A DNA stretch of 64,000 nucleotides from Arthrobacter sp. P2b (GCF_900168295.1 NZ_FVZL01000015.1:1-64000); one strand, 5' to 3'; positions 33,092 through 42,356 are shown, counted from the stretch's first letter. The notes: generated from the letters alone by a model not told the origin. A program made the numbers and translations.

Positions 33092-34098
33092 GCCAAGCCA
33101 AGCTTCGTGAGGACGTCCGCCACCCGCTTGTCCTGCTCGGCGAGGAAGGTCTCGAACTCGTCGCCGGTGATGAAGGCGTCGGTCCAGCTGTTGGTCTTCA
33201 GTGCTTCCTTCCACCCTTCGGTGGCGTGCATCTTCTCAAGGGCGGCGATCAGGGATGCCTTGTCCTCGTCGCTGATGCCCGGAGGGGCGACGATGCCGCG
33301 CCAGTTGGTGAAGACCAGGTCGATGTTGGATTCCTTCAGCGTGGGTGCGTCCACGCCTTCAAGCCGCTCTTCGCCGCTGGTGGCCAGGACGCGGACTTCA
33401 CCGGATTCGATCTGCTTGAGGTACTCACCGGCACCGGAGGCCGCGAAGCCCACCTTGTTGCCGAGGATGGCCGGGAGGAGGTCCCCGCCGCCGTCGTAGG
33501 AAACGAAGTTCACCTTGGTGGCGTCAATGCCCAGGGCGCCGGCGAGCTGCATGGGCAGCAGGTGGTCCGGGCCGCCCGGGGAGGAGCCGCCGCCGACGCT
33601 GATGGAACTTGGATCAGCCTTCCAGGCGGCAACCAGGTCATCGATGGTCTTGTAGGGCGAATCCTTGCTGACCATGATGGCGCCGGGCTCTTCGATGAGC
33701 CGGGCCAGGGGAGTGGTGGCCGTGAGCTTGGACTCGGACTTGTTGGTGTAGCTTGCGCCCACCACGCCCAGGCCCATGAGCATGGTGAGGTCGCCGTTGC
33801 CCTTTTCGTTCACGATGCGGGCCAGGCCCACGGTCCCGCCGGCACCGGCGAGGTTGAAGACTTCGGTGTTGGTGGCAACCTTCTCGTCGTCGAGGACCTT
33901 GGCGGCCACGCGGGCGGTGGTGTCGTAGCCACCGCCCGGAGTGTTGGGGACCATGATCTGCAGGCCGGAGATGGGCCCGGCGGCAGCGCCGGAGCTTTCC
34001 GTGCCCGTGGAGCTTTTGCCGGTGGCACCGCAGCCGGTGGCCATCAGGGCGATGCCGGCGGCGACGGCGGCGATTCGCAATGCGCGGATCTGGCGCAT
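33088..34098 (-). CDS. tctC: Tripartite tricarboxylate transporter substrate-binding lipoprotein TctC
   Basis: 336 aa from ATG 34098, after AGAGGAACACC; ATG 34131 lacks support. The lipoprotein signal ends in LMATGC with C23. The Bug/TctC family is shown by IMVPNTPGGGYDTTARVAAK, GVVGASYTNKSESKLTATTP and GGGSSPGGPDHLLPMQLAGA, and by FVSYDGGGDLLPAILGNKVG. It binds an organic acid outside the membrane and hands it to TctAB. The divergent two-component system at 34374 probably senses the same substrate. Confidence 0.93.
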   Translation of the reverse strand: MRQIRALRIAAVAAGIALMATGCGATGKSSTGTESSGAAAGPISGLQIMVPNTPGGGYDTTARVAAKVLDDEKVATNTEVFNLAGAGGTVGLARIVNEKGNGDLTMLMGLGVVGASYTNKSESKLTATTPLARLIEEPGAIMVSKDSPYKTIDDLVAAWKADPSSISVGGGSSPGGPDHLLPMQLAGALGIDATKVNFVSYDGGGDLLPAILGNKVGFAASGAGEYLKQIESGEVRVLATSGEERLEGVDAPTLKESNIDLVFTNWRGIVAPPGISDEDKASLIAALEKMHATEGWKEALKTNSWTDAFITGDEFETFLAEQDKRVADVLTKLGLA

Positions 34099-34163
34099 GG
34101 TGTTCCTCTTCTCATGAAAAATGATCAGCAAGACTGACTTGTGCTTCGATGCTAGGTTCCGCC

Positions 34164-34177
34164 GTGATACCGGTCAC
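34164..34177. promoter_or_regulatory. GTGATACCGGTCAC dyad between tctC and the sensor kinase
   Basis: GTGA...TCAC arms flank an ACCGGT palindrome core in the 275-bp divergent region between tctC (start 34098) and the histidine kinase (start 34374). It is a candidate binding site for the CitB-type response regulator. Nothing else is evident in the region beyond AT-rich promoter-like sequence at 34180-34220. Confidence 0.4.
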
Positions 34178-34373
34178 TCTTATGTACGCAGAGAAAGTTA
34201 AGTTCATTGCGTTCACGTTTCGGGAATCCCTCATCGCCGGGCGCCTCCGGGGTGGAAAGCCCTGCCAGCCGTGCACCTGCTCCGCCTGCGGTATAGTTCC
34301 CGTACCTCCGCCGGTGGCCGCAGGACCAGTGGCCCGGCCGGACTTATTTGCTGAACCTTAAGGACCAACCACC

Positions 34374-35966
34374 GTGACTCGACGAAGAGGGATGTCCCTC
34401 GCGGGGCAGTACCTCGTGCTGCAGTTGCTGATTGTGTTGGCAGTCCTGGTGGCCGTGGTGGCCATCTCCCTGGCCCAGTCTGCGGCCGCCTTCGAGCGCG
34501 TCGAAGGCCGCCGTGCGCTGTCCGCCGCCGAAGCGCTCGGTAACAACCCTGCGGTCCGTGAATTGCTTCCCGCCGCCGAACCCCGTGTGGGCGCAGCACT
34601 CCCGGCAGTGGCCGAGTCCGTCCGGACAGTCTCCGGGGCGTCCCAGGTGGCGCTGGCGAAGCTGGACCGGACGGTGGTGGCCTCGTCCGACCCCGGGCTC
34701 CTGGGCCAGCACCTGGAACTGGGGGAGAGCCGGGTGATGGACGGCCGCGCCTGGACCGGAGTGGTGGCCGGGAGCGGCGCAGCCCTCCTGTCCGCCCACG
34801 TCCCGGTGCTGGACGACGCCGGGAAAATGATCGGCATCGCCTCGGTCAGCCGGAACTATCCCACCACGCTGGAGCGGCTTGGCGATGCCGTCCCCAACCT
34901 GCTCACGTATGTGGGGGTGGCCAGCGTGCTGGGTGTCGCGGGCTCCCTCCTGTTGTCCCGCCGCGTCAAGCGGCAGACCCTGGGCATGGAACCCAGCGAG
35001 ATTACCAACTTGGTTGAAAACCGTGAGGCCATGCTGCACGGGCTCAAGGAAGGCGTGGTGGCCCTCGATCCGAACGAGCGCATCACCGTGGCCAATGACA
35101 GCGCCCGGGAACTCCTGGGACTGCCCGCGGACTGCGTGGGCAAGAAGCTTGCATCACTTCCCGTGGATCCCGCACTGAAAGTGGTGCTGACCCGCGACCA
35201 GCCGGAGCCTGACCAGCTGGTCCTGGTGGGCGAGCGGCTGGTGGTGCTGAACCGGGTTCCCATCCGTTCCCGCGGCCGCGGGATTGGCTCCGTCACCACC
35301 CTGCGTGACAGGACCGAGCTGTCCTCCCTGGAAAAGGAACTCGGCGCCACCCGCACTGCCACGGACACCCTCCGCGCACAGGCACACGAGTTCGCCAACC
35401 AGCTGCATGTCATCTCCGGCCTGATCCAGATCGGCGACTACGATTCGGTGGTGCAGTTCGTGAACGGGGCAACGGTGGACCGGACCCGGCTCAGTGACGA
35501 GGTCACGGCAAGGATCCAGGACCCTGCGCTGGCCGCACTGCTCATCGCCAAGTCCAGCCTGGCGGCGGAACGCGGCGTGGCCCTCCAGCTGGATCCCGAA
35601 TCATCGCTGCGTCCGGTCAATGATGAGCTTTCGCGCGACCTTGCCACCGTGGCAGGGAACCTGGTGGACAACGCGTTCGACGCCGTTGCCGGGGTTGGGC
35701 AGGCCTCCGTCCGGGTGCTTGTGGAGGACAGTGGGGGCCAGGTTACCGTCACCGTCCGTGACAACGGGCCCGGCGTCCCGGCGGACAAGGTGCAGGACAT
35801 TTTCCGGCAGGGATTCACCACCAAGGATTCCAGGCGGGAGGGCGGGCGCGGGTTTGGCCTGGCACTCTCCCGCGTGGTCTGCCGCCGGTCGGGCGGCGAC
35901 CTGACGGTGGCCAACAGCAACGGGGCGGTTTTTACCGCCCGATTCAAAAGAGGTGCAGAAGCATGA
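34374..35966 (+). CDS. CitA/DcuS-family sensor histidine kinase
   Basis: 530 aa from GTG 34374 (TTAAGGACCAACCACC upstream). There is a first membrane helix (YLVLQLLIVLAVLVAVVAIS), then an extracytoplasmic PAS-like sensor and a second helix (LLTYVGVASVLGVAGSLLL). A cytoplasmic PAS with GLKEGVVALDPNERI follows. The H-box is RAQAHEFANQLHVISGLIQI with H338, typical of carboxylate sensors. The ATPase domain has NLVDNAFDAV, DNGPGV and GRGFGLALSRVV. It likely senses the Tct substrate and is coupled to the response regulator. Confidence 0.92.
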   Translation: MTRRRGMSLAGQYLVLQLLIVLAVLVAVVAISLAQSAAAFERVEGRRALSAAEALGNNPAVRELLPAAEPRVGAALPAVAESVRTVSGASQVALAKLDRTVVASSDPGLLGQHLELGESRVMDGRAWTGVVAGSGAALLSAHVPVLDDAGKMIGIASVSRNYPTTLERLGDAVPNLLTYVGVASVLGVAGSLLLSRRVKRQTLGMEPSEITNLVENREAMLHGLKEGVVALDPNERITVANDSARELLGLPADCVGKKLASLPVDPALKVVLTRDQPEPDQLVLVGERLVVLNRVPIRSRGRGIGSVTTLRDRTELSSLEKELGATRTATDTLRAQAHEFANQLHVISGLIQIGDYDSVVQFVNGATVDRTRLSDEVTARIQDPALAALLIAKSSLAAERGVALQLDPESSLRPVNDELSRDLATVAGNLVDNAFDAVAGVGQASVRVLVEDSGGQVTVTVRDNGPGVPADKVQDIFRQGFTTKDSRREGGRGFGLALSRVVCRRSGGDLTVANSNGAVFTARFKRGAEA

Positions 35967-36631
35967 TCAACGTCCTGATAGTCGATGACGACTTCATGGT
36001 GGCCAAGGTCCACGCCGGGTTCATCCAGCGGACGCCCGGCTTCAAGGTGGTTGGTGCTGCCCATACCGGCGCCCAGGCGGTGATCGAAACCGAACGGCTG
36101 CAGCCGGATCTGGTGCTGCTGGACATTCACCTGCCGGACATTAACGGCCTGGACCTGATGCAGCAACTGCGTGAGGTGGCCCCGGAACTGGATGTGCTGG
36201 TGATCAGCGCTGCCCGCGAAGTGGAGACAGTCCGGAAGGCGCTCCGGGGAGGCATCGTCCACTACCTCATCAAGCCCTTTTCGCAATCGGACCTGCAGGA
36301 GCGGCTGGAGCATTACCGGAGCGCCTACCAGAGCCTCGATGCGTCCAAGGACATTGCCGAGCAGTCGGACGTCAACCGGGTCTTCGGCCTGGACCGCAGC
36401 GAGCGGCCGCTGCCCAAGGGCTGCAGCGTGGAGACACTGAAGCTGGTGGAGGCGGCCCTGGGCGCAGCCCCCGGTGACCTTTCGGCCGCCGAGCTGGCAG
36501 AGGAACTCGGCACGTCACGCGTCAGTGCCCGCCGCTACCTGGAGTACCTGCACGATGAAGGCACCCTGGACGTCCGGCTCAAGTACGGTGTGGGACGCCC
36601 CGAGCGCCGCTACGTCATGAAGGGCAAGTAG
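35963..36631 (+). CDS. CitB/DcuR-family response regulator
   Basis: 222 aa. The receiver domain has VLIVDDDFMVAKVHAGFIQR, the phosphoacceptor D54 in VLLDIHLPDINGL, and KPFSQSDLQERLEHYR near residue 95. The output domain has an HTH (DLSAAELAEELGTSRVSARR) ahead of YLEYLHDEGTLDVRLKYGVG, as in CitB/DcuR. It overlaps the kinase by four bases. The obvious target is the divergent tctCBA-usp operon. Confidence 0.93.
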   Translation: MINVLIVDDDFMVAKVHAGFIQRTPGFKVVGAAHTGAQAVIETERLQPDLVLLDIHLPDINGLDLMQQLREVAPELDVLVISAAREVETVRKALRGGIVHYLIKPFSQSDLQERLEHYRSAYQSLDASKDIAEQSDVNRVFGLDRSERPLPKGCSVETLKLVEAALGAAPGDLSAAELAEELGTSRVSARRYLEYLHDEGTLDVRLKYGVGRPERRYVMKGK

Positions 36632-36659
36632 CCGGCACGCCGGGAACCCGGAGCCAGTC

Positions 36660-37670
36660 CTAGTGTTCGCCGCCAGGCGTGGGGCCCGGAAGGAATTCCG
36701 AGGGCAGTTCAGCCACCGGGACAATCACCATGTCCTGGACCTTCCAGTCCATGGCTACGCAGGCTTCGCGTGCCGCCTCAATTTGGTCCAGGGTGGGCAT
36801 GGTGCCTCGCGCCGGAACCACGAACGATTCCACGTGGAACACGTGCCCCTCGTCCCGGATGCGTGACTTGGCCGTCTCTGCCCACGGGAGGCCGCAGAGG
36901 TAGGTGTCCAGCTGCCGCCCCAGGGGGTGGGGCGCGTCGTCGTCGTAGGTCATGGCGCGTTTGTCCATGAGGGCCGAGACTGCTGCGCGGGTGTTCCGGA
37001 CGCCGTCGTGCAGGATGCTCCCGGAAATGACCAGGGCGGCGGCATAGTCCGCCCACCACCAGCCAATCCCAATGCCTGCCACTCCGACGGCAGCAGCAAG
37101 GGCGGTCATCCAGTCCGCCTTGTTCATGTCAGCGTCGGCGTACAGCACTTTGTCGTGCAGCTTCTCTGCAAGCTTCATCTTGACCCGGCCCAGCCAGATG
37201 GGAGGCCCTGCCGTGAGGACCATTGCCGTGATCATCAGCCAACCAAGCCAGATGGTCTGGCCAAAAAAGTTGAAGCCGCCGATCGTGGGATGTTCCGCGC
37301 TCAACAGCCCAATGGCGGAATCCACGATGAGATAGGCGCCCATGACGGTGAGGGCCACCGCCGCCACGACGTGCGCAATGCCCACCGCCCGGTGGTAGCC
37401 GTAGGGGTGGTCCTCGCTGGGGTGTCTGCGGATGACGCGTGTGGCGAAAAGGAAGGCAATGGGCGGCAGGAAGGACAGGACGTCCTCCACCCATGCGGCC
37501 TTCATCGCCTGGGAGTTGCCGAGCACCCCAAACACGAGGGCCGTGGAGGCCGCCAGGAATCCGATGGTGATCCACTCGTACTTTTTGGCTTTGCGCAGGG
37601 CGTCCTGCTGTTCCTGCGGCAGTTGCGTGTGGCCGAACCGCACGTCAGTCCCGCTGCCGGGCGCGCTCAT
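36660..37670 (-). CDS. Cation diffusion facilitator-family transporter
   Basis: 336 aa from ATG 37670 (MSAPGSGTDVRFGHTQLPQE), which overlaps the upstream stop (ATGA). Six helices with CDF features: FLPPIAFLFATRVIRRHPSE and DHPYGYHRAVGIAHVVAAVA, and DKVLYADADMNKADWMTALA, the second metal site with Asp residues. The C-terminal cytoplasmic domain is FHVESFVVPARGTMPTLDQI. HXXXD patterns are only partly kept, so metal choice is unclear. Cotranscription with a solute-binding lipoprotein is unusual for this family. Confidence 0.8.
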   Translation of the reverse strand: MSAPGSGTDVRFGHTQLPQEQQDALRKAKKYEWITIGFLAASTALVFGVLGNSQAMKAAWVEDVLSFLPPIAFLFATRVIRRHPSEDHPYGYHRAVGIAHVVAAVALTVMGAYLIVDSAIGLLSAEHPTIGGFNFFGQTIWLGWLMITAMVLTAGPPIWLGRVKMKLAEKLHDKVLYADADMNKADWMTALAAAVGVAGIGIGWWWADYAAALVISGSILHDGVRNTRAAVSALMDKRAMTYDDDAPHPLGRQLDTYLCGLPWAETAKSRIRDEGHVFHVESFVVPARGTMPTLDQIEAAREACVAMDWKVQDMVIVPVAELPSEFLPGPTPGGEH

Positions 37671-38158
37671 GCCTGGGCCGCCGCACTCTTCAGGAAGGCG
37701 TCCAGTTCCAGCAGGAACGCGTTTTCGCCCATCGGAACCAGCATGATGTGCTTGTGCAGTGATCCCCGCCCGTCCCTGGATTCCGCGTAGGGGCGCGTCA
37801 GGCCCGCGTGGGTGGACCACGGCGTCTTGTCATCCAGGCCGCCGATCACCAGGTCCAGCCCGCCATGCTTGAGCTCCTCAGCCAGGACCTGCTCAGTCCC
37901 GATGGTCCACTCGACGTCCGCCCCCAGCGTCTGCGCGAATTGCCGCACCAGTTCCGCCTCCGAGCCCTGGACAGCATCTGTTCCAAGGGTGTCCTGCCCG
38001 GAAATCCGCACCCAGTCACCGTTGGGGCTGGCACCCACGCGAAGGGTACCGCCGCGGACTTTCTCCAGGGTGCCCTGCGGGTCCACCGGGTACGTCCCGC
38101 AACCGGCAACAAGCATCACCCCGGCCAGCAGGACGGCCACTAACGTGTGACGCCGCAT
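37667..38158 (-). CDS. Short solute-binding (SBP family 3-like) lipoprotein
   Basis: 163 aa from ATG 38158; GTG 38164 is too close to the ribosome site GGAAGGAGA. The lipobox is LVAGC (Cys at about residue 20). The body has GTLRVGASPNGDWVRISGQD, GSEAELVRQFAQTLGADVEW and LDLVIGGLDDKTPWSTHAGL, typical of the first lobe of family 3 binding proteins. It is about two-thirds the usual ~250 aa, so most of the second lobe is missing. It is coupled to the CDF transporter and may be a sensory or metal-binding partner. Confidence 0.72.
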   Translation of the reverse strand: MRRHTLVAVLLAGVMLVAGCGTYPVDPQGTLEKVRGGTLRVGASPNGDWVRISGQDTLGTDAVQGSEAELVRQFAQTLGADVEWTIGTEQVLAEELKHGGLDLVIGGLDDKTPWSTHAGLTRPYAESRDGRGSLHKHIMLVPMGENAFLLELDAFLKSAAAQA

Positions 38159-38202
38159 CGGCACTCTCCTTCCAGCAGGTACTTTTCATCTTCATGATAG
38201 AC

Positions 38203-38214
38203 AGCATGCTTACC
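38203..38214. promoter_or_regulatory. AGCATGCT-containing palindrome before the SBP/CDF operon
   Basis: ACAGCATGCTTACC, containing a perfect 8-bp palindrome AGCATGCT, lies about 45 bases before the lipoprotein start. It resembles the sites at 1316 and 3241 at most positions. Confidence 0.35.
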
Positions 38215-38255
38215 ATTCGATGAAATCTGTGGATACCTCGGCCGCATTCAGCCCA

Positions 38256-38323
38256 GCAGAAATGGACCGGCGCAGCAGGAATGAACCCGGCCGGGCAGAA
38301 ACGAACAGCGCGGCAGAAATGAA
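38256..38323. repeat. Four degenerate ~19-bp repeats
   Basis: GCAGAAATGGA (38256), GCAGGAATGAA (38275), GCAGAAACGAA (38295) and GCAGAAATGAA (38313) recur at spacings of 19, 20 and 18 bases. The block sits between the hutG stop and the upstream region of the SBP/CDF operon, both on the minus strand. It could be an array of binding sites or a decaying tandem repeat. Confidence 0.7.
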
Positions 38324-38324
38324 T

Positions 38325-39314
38325 TCAGCGCAGCAAAGTGTCCAGCAGCCGCGCCGCAACCTTCGCTGTCCGGCCGTCGACGTCGAACGCGGGGTTGAGC
38401 TCCGCAACGTCCAGGTGGAGCAGTTTGCCGCTCCAGGCCACCTGCCGGCAGACGGCACTGATGACGGGCAGCGGCACGCCATATGCGGCGGGGGCACTGA
38501 CCCCCGGAGCCACCGCCGCGGGAAGCACGTCCAGGTCGATGGTCAGGTACAGGACGTCGATGTCCCCGAGGAAGGAGGCCACGAAAGCCCGGACCCGCTC
38601 CGCCTCGCAGTCCTCGTCCAGCAGGTAGCGCACGCCCAGCCGCCCTGCGGTGTCGAAAAGCGCCCTGGTGTTGTTGGCTTCGGAGATACCCACCACGGCG
38701 TACCGGAAGTCCCGCCCGGCGTCAGCTTCTGCCTCTGCCATCTGGAGGAATGGTGTCCCGGAGCTGGGAACCGGTTCGTCCCGAAGGTCAAAGTGGGCAT
38801 CGAGGTTCAGCACGCCCAGCCGCTGGCCGCCCTGGACTGCCTGGGAAGCGCTGACGCCGAGGTAGCTTGCGTAGGCCGTTTCGTGGCCGCCGCCCAGCAC
38901 CACGGTCAAGTGCCCGGCGTCGAGCAGCTCCGTTACGGCATGGCCTGCGCGTTCCTGGCCGTCTTCCAGGTCGCCGCCGGACACCACAACGTCACCTGCG
39001 TCCGCGATGCTGCGGTCCAGGTGGAACGCCAGGGGACCCAGGGCCTTCCGCAGGGCGGCGGGTGCCGCGGACGCGCCGGTGCGGCCCTTGTTCCGGCGCA
39101 CCCCTTCGTCGCTGGCAAAGCCGAGCAGGGCCACGGGCTTGGAAGCGTCACCGGCGCCTTGGCCGTCGCCGCCGGCATTCCCGGGGACTGCCGGTCCTGC
39201 CTGGCCGTACTCTGCCACGGCCTGCCACCAGCGGCGGTGCTCCGGCCCGTCCCCGTCGAACCTTCCCGTCCAGGGCTGGGGCGGGACATCGACGGCGGGG
39301 CTCACGGCAGGCAT
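38325..39314 (-). CDS. hutG: Formimidoylglutamase (arginase/ureohydrolase family)
   Basis: 329 aa. Mn-binding motifs of the ureohydrolase fold are GGGHETAYASYLG, NLDAHFDLRDEP and TIDLDVLPAAVAPGVSAPAA, with LHLDVAELNPAFDVDGRTAK at the end. The start VPPQPWTGRFDGDGPEHRRW and the overall pattern match HutG, which hydrolyses formiminoglutamate to glutamate and formamide. It is the last step of histidine degradation, 9.6 kb from hutH. The ATG at 39314 has only a weak ribosome site (GAGG close to the start), so the exact start is uncertain. Confidence 0.85.
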   Translation of the reverse strand: MPAVSPAVDVPPQPWTGRFDGDGPEHRRWWQAVAEYGQAGPAVPGNAGGDGQGAGDASKPVALLGFASDEGVRRNKGRTGASAAPAALRKALGPLAFHLDRSIADAGDVVVSGGDLEDGQERAGHAVTELLDAGHLTVVLGGGHETAYASYLGVSASQAVQGGQRLGVLNLDAHFDLRDEPVPSSGTPFLQMAEAEADAGRDFRYAVVGISEANNTRALFDTAGRLGVRYLLDEDCEAERVRAFVASFLGDIDVLYLTIDLDVLPAAVAPGVSAPAAYGVPLPVISAVCRQVAWSGKLLHLDVAELNPAFDVDGRTAKVAARLLDTLLR

Positions 39315-39486
39315 GCCTCAAGCTCACCGCATGCAGGCGGCGAAAACCAGCAGCGCCGCCGTCGTCGTGTCTGGAATCCAAGAACCCCGTCCAAAACGGC
39401 AGGGGCTATGGTGGAGCAATCCCGTTTGGGACCGCAGAACGTTTGCCTGCGCCGGACGGGCGCAATGAACAGTCCGGAGAGCACGC

Positions 39487-40791
39487 ATGTTTGAAGCCCC
39501 CAACCTCCTGTTTGCCGCCGCCGGCGTGGCGGTGTTCATCGCCGCGGTGCTGCCCAAGCTGTTGCGCAACATGCCGTTTTCGATGCCCATGGTCTTCCTC
39601 GGAGCCGGAATGGGAGTGTTCGCCCTGATCCCCACGCTTCCCGATCCGGACCCGGTGGCGCACGGCGACTTCGTCCTGCACCTCGCCGAAATCTGCGTCA
39701 TCATCTCCCTGATGGGCGCGGGGCTGGCACTGGACCGGCCGGTGGGGCGCAAGGAGTGGTCCACCACGTGGCGGCTCCTGGGGATCGCCATGCCGCTGTG
39801 CATTGTCGCCTTGACCTTGCTGGGGCTGTGGTTCCTGGGCCTGGGCCTCGGCGCTGCACTGCTGGTGGCCTCCAGCCTGGCTCCCACGGACCCCGTCCTG
39901 GCGTCGGAGGTGCAGGTGGGGGAGCCGGCAGACCACGACGACGGCGCCAACAAGGAGGATGAGGTGCGGTTCGGCCTCACCTCGGAGGCCGGCCTCAATG
40001 ACGGACTGGCGTTCCCCTTCGTCTACCTGGCCATCGCCATCAGCATTGCTGGATCGTCCCCGTCCTCGTGGTTTCTGGAATGGTTCGGGGTGGACGTCCT
40101 GTGGCGGCTGGCCATTGGCCTGCTGTTGGGCTTCCTGATGGGCAAACTGCTGGGCCGGCTCTTCTTCTCGGCCCGGAAAGAAAGCCTCCGGCTGTCCAAC
40201 CACTCGGAGGGCTTCGTGGCCCTCGCCGCGACGTTCCTGGCGTACGGGCTGACGGAGATGGTGGAGGGCTACGGCTTCATCGCGGTGTTCGTCTGCGCCG
40301 TCACCATCCGGGCCGCAGAGCATACGCACGGCTACCACCGCGTGCTCCATTCCTACGTGGAGCAGCTGGAGCGGCTCCTGACCGTGGTGATCCTGGTCCT
40401 GCTCGGCGGCGCCATTGCCCGCGGACTGCTGGCCGGCATCGGACTGGCCGAGGTGCTCGTGGCGTTGGCATTCCTGCTGGTGGTGCGCCCGCTGGCCGGG
40501 TGGGTGGGGCTGCTGGGCGGGAAAACCGGCCCGCGTGAGCGGATCGCCCTGTCCTTCTTCGGCATCCGCGGGATCGGGTCCCTGTACTACCTCGCCTACG
40601 CCCTCGGAAAAGGGCAGTTCGGCGGCCAGGCAGAGTGGCTGTGGGCCTTCGTGGGACTGGTGGTGGCACTGTCCATCGTGATCCACGGCGCCACCACCTC
40701 GCCCCTGATGAACCGGCTGGACCGGCTTCGCGAGAAGAAGGCCCGTGCCGTTTCGGGGGACGAAGGGCTCGCCCCCAACACCCCGGTATAG
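39487..40791 (+). CDS. Na+/H+ (monovalent cation:proton) antiporter, CPA family
   Basis: 434 aa with about 12 helices. The CPA signature is ICVIISLMGAGLALDRPVGR, and ASSLAPTDPVLASEVQVGEP carries the TDPV motif at the ion site; LTSEAGLNDGLAFPFVYLAI follows, with the paired Asp of the conserved NDG region. RIALSFFGIRGIGSLYYLAY is in the last third. Start ATG 39487 follows CCGGAGAGC. It is monocistronic and convergent with the purine permease. Confidence 0.9.
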   Translation: MFEAPNLLFAAAGVAVFIAAVLPKLLRNMPFSMPMVFLGAGMGVFALIPTLPDPDPVAHGDFVLHLAEICVIISLMGAGLALDRPVGRKEWSTTWRLLGIAMPLCIVALTLLGLWFLGLGLGAALLVASSLAPTDPVLASEVQVGEPADHDDGANKEDEVRFGLTSEAGLNDGLAFPFVYLAIAISIAGSSPSSWFLEWFGVDVLWRLAIGLLLGFLMGKLLGRLFFSARKESLRLSNHSEGFVALAATFLAYGLTEMVEGYGFIAVFVCAVTIRAAEHTHGYHRVLHSYVEQLERLLTVVILVLLGGAIARGLLAGIGLAEVLVALAFLLVVRPLAGWVGLLGGKTGPRERIALSFFGIRGIGSLYYLAYALGKGQFGGQAEWLWAFVGLVVALSIVIHGATTSPLMNRLDRLREKKARAVSGDEGLAPNTPV

Positions 40792-40803
40792 GCCGGGAGC
40801 GGG

Positions 40804-42246
40804 CTACATCCCCAGGGCAGCCTCGATGGGACCCACCGCGAAGAACAGCAGGAAGGCTCCTGCCACGGCCCACATCAGCGGATGGATGTCCCTGACCCTG
40901 CCCTGGACAGTGCGGATCAGCACGTACGCGATGAACCCGGCGCCCAGGCCGTTGGCGATGGAGTAGGTAAAAGGCATGAGGGTGAAGGTGAGGAAGGCCG
41001 GGATGGCGATGCCCCAGTCCTGCCAGTCGATCTTGCCCACCTGGGACACCATCATGAAGCCCACCACCACAAGGGCGGGGGCGACGGCTTCGAACGGGAC
41101 CAGGTTGATGAGCGGGGTGAAGAACATGGCCACCAGGAACAGCAGCCCGGTCACGATCGAGGCGATGCCGGTGCGTGCACCTTCGCCGATGCCGGCGCCG
41201 GCTTCCACGTAAATCTGGTTGGAGGACACGGAGGCGCCGCCGCCCACGATCGCGCCCAGCGCGTCCACCTGGAGGACCCGGTCCACGTTGGGAATGTTGC
41301 CGTGCTCGTCCACGGTGCCTGCCTCGTTCGCCAGGCCCACCATGGTGCCCATCGCGTCAAAGAAGATGCTGAGGAGGATGACGAAGGCCAGCAGGGTGGC
41401 GGCCACGAAGCCCAGGTTGTCGAAGGCGCCGAACGGGTTTGCCTTGCCGATCAGGGACAGGTCAGGGGCGGCCCATTCCGAGAACGCGGGGGCCACCAGG
41501 GACCAGCCCTGGGGGTTGAATTCCTTGCCGGGAACCACGCTGGGTCCGATGTGCAGGGTGAGTTCGAGGATCACCGAGATGACCGTGGAGGTGATGATGC
41601 CGATCAGGATGGCGCCTTTGACCTTGCGCACCACCAGGGCGATGGTCAGGACCAGGCCGAACACAAAGACGGCGGTGGGCCAGCCCAGGAGCTTGCCGTC
41701 GAAACCCAGGCCCACGGGAACGGTGGTGCCGGCAACGTCGGGGATGCGCCTCACAAACCCGGCGTTCACGAGCCCGATCAACGCGATGAACAGGCCGATG
41801 CCCACCACGATGGCAGTCTTGATCCCGTCCGGCACGGCCTTGAAGACAGCCGTTCGGAACCCGGTGAGGACCAGGATCAGCATGGTGACGCCGGAGAGGA
41901 CCACCAGGCCCATCATGTCCGGCCACGTCAGTCCCGGGTTGGTGGCCACGGTGACGGCAACGAAGGCGTTAACGCCAAGACCGGTGGCCAGCGCGAAAGG
42001 ATGCTTTGCCCACGCGCCCATCAGGATGGTGAGGATGCCCGCCACGAACGCCGTGACCGCTGCAACCGCGGGAAAGCCGAGGGTGTTGCCGCTCGAGTCC
42101 GGGCCGGAAAGGATCAGGGGGTTCAGCACCACGATGTAGCTCATGGCGAAGAACGTGGCGAAGCCGCCCCGGATCTCGCGGGAGAGGTTGGAGCCGCGCT
42201 CGGTGATCTTGAAGTACCGGTCCAGGGCAGAGCCTTGCTTAAGCAT
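40804..42246 (-). CDS. NCS2-family purine permease (guanine/hypoxanthine, AzgA-like)
   Basis: 480 aa, about 12-14 helices. The AzgA/PbuG signature runs REIRGGFATFFAMSYIVVLN, then ATGLGVNAFVAVTVATNPGL and FDAMGTMVGLANEAGTVDEH in the middle. SSNQIYVEAGAGIGEGARTG is near the substrate site. Xanthine/uric-acid permeases have a different QH motif, so a guanine or hypoxanthine substrate is favoured. There is little upstream sequence (110 bp) shared with the divergent CopC-like gene and no purine riboswitch is evident. Confidence 0.9.
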   Translation of the reverse strand: MLKQGSALDRYFKITERGSNLSREIRGGFATFFAMSYIVVLNPLILSGPDSSGNTLGFPAVAAVTAFVAGILTILMGAWAKHPFALATGLGVNAFVAVTVATNPGLTWPDMMGLVVLSGVTMLILVLTGFRTAVFKAVPDGIKTAIVVGIGLFIALIGLVNAGFVRRIPDVAGTTVPVGLGFDGKLLGWPTAVFVFGLVLTIALVVRKVKGAILIGIITSTVISVILELTLHIGPSVVPGKEFNPQGWSLVAPAFSEWAAPDLSLIGKANPFGAFDNLGFVAATLLAFVILLSIFFDAMGTMVGLANEAGTVDEHGNIPNVDRVLQVDALGAIVGGGASVSSNQIYVEAGAGIGEGARTGIASIVTGLLFLVAMFFTPLINLVPFEAVAPALVVVGFMMVSQVGKIDWQDWGIAIPAFLTFTLMPFTYSIANGLGAGFIAYVLIRTVQGRVRDIHPLMWAVAGAFLLFFAVGPIEAALGM

Positions 42247-42356
42247 TAGTCCTCCGGGGAAGTCTGTGGGGATACCTGCATCCTATGGGTGTGACGGCGG
42301 AAGGGCCGGCAAATTCCCCTAGTCTGTAAGGAAGCCAACACAAGGAGCAGTCCCGC

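Noticed and set aside
38256..38323. CRISPR array
   Set aside because: Units are about 11 bp with ~8-bp gaps and are degenerate; no cas genes are in the window.
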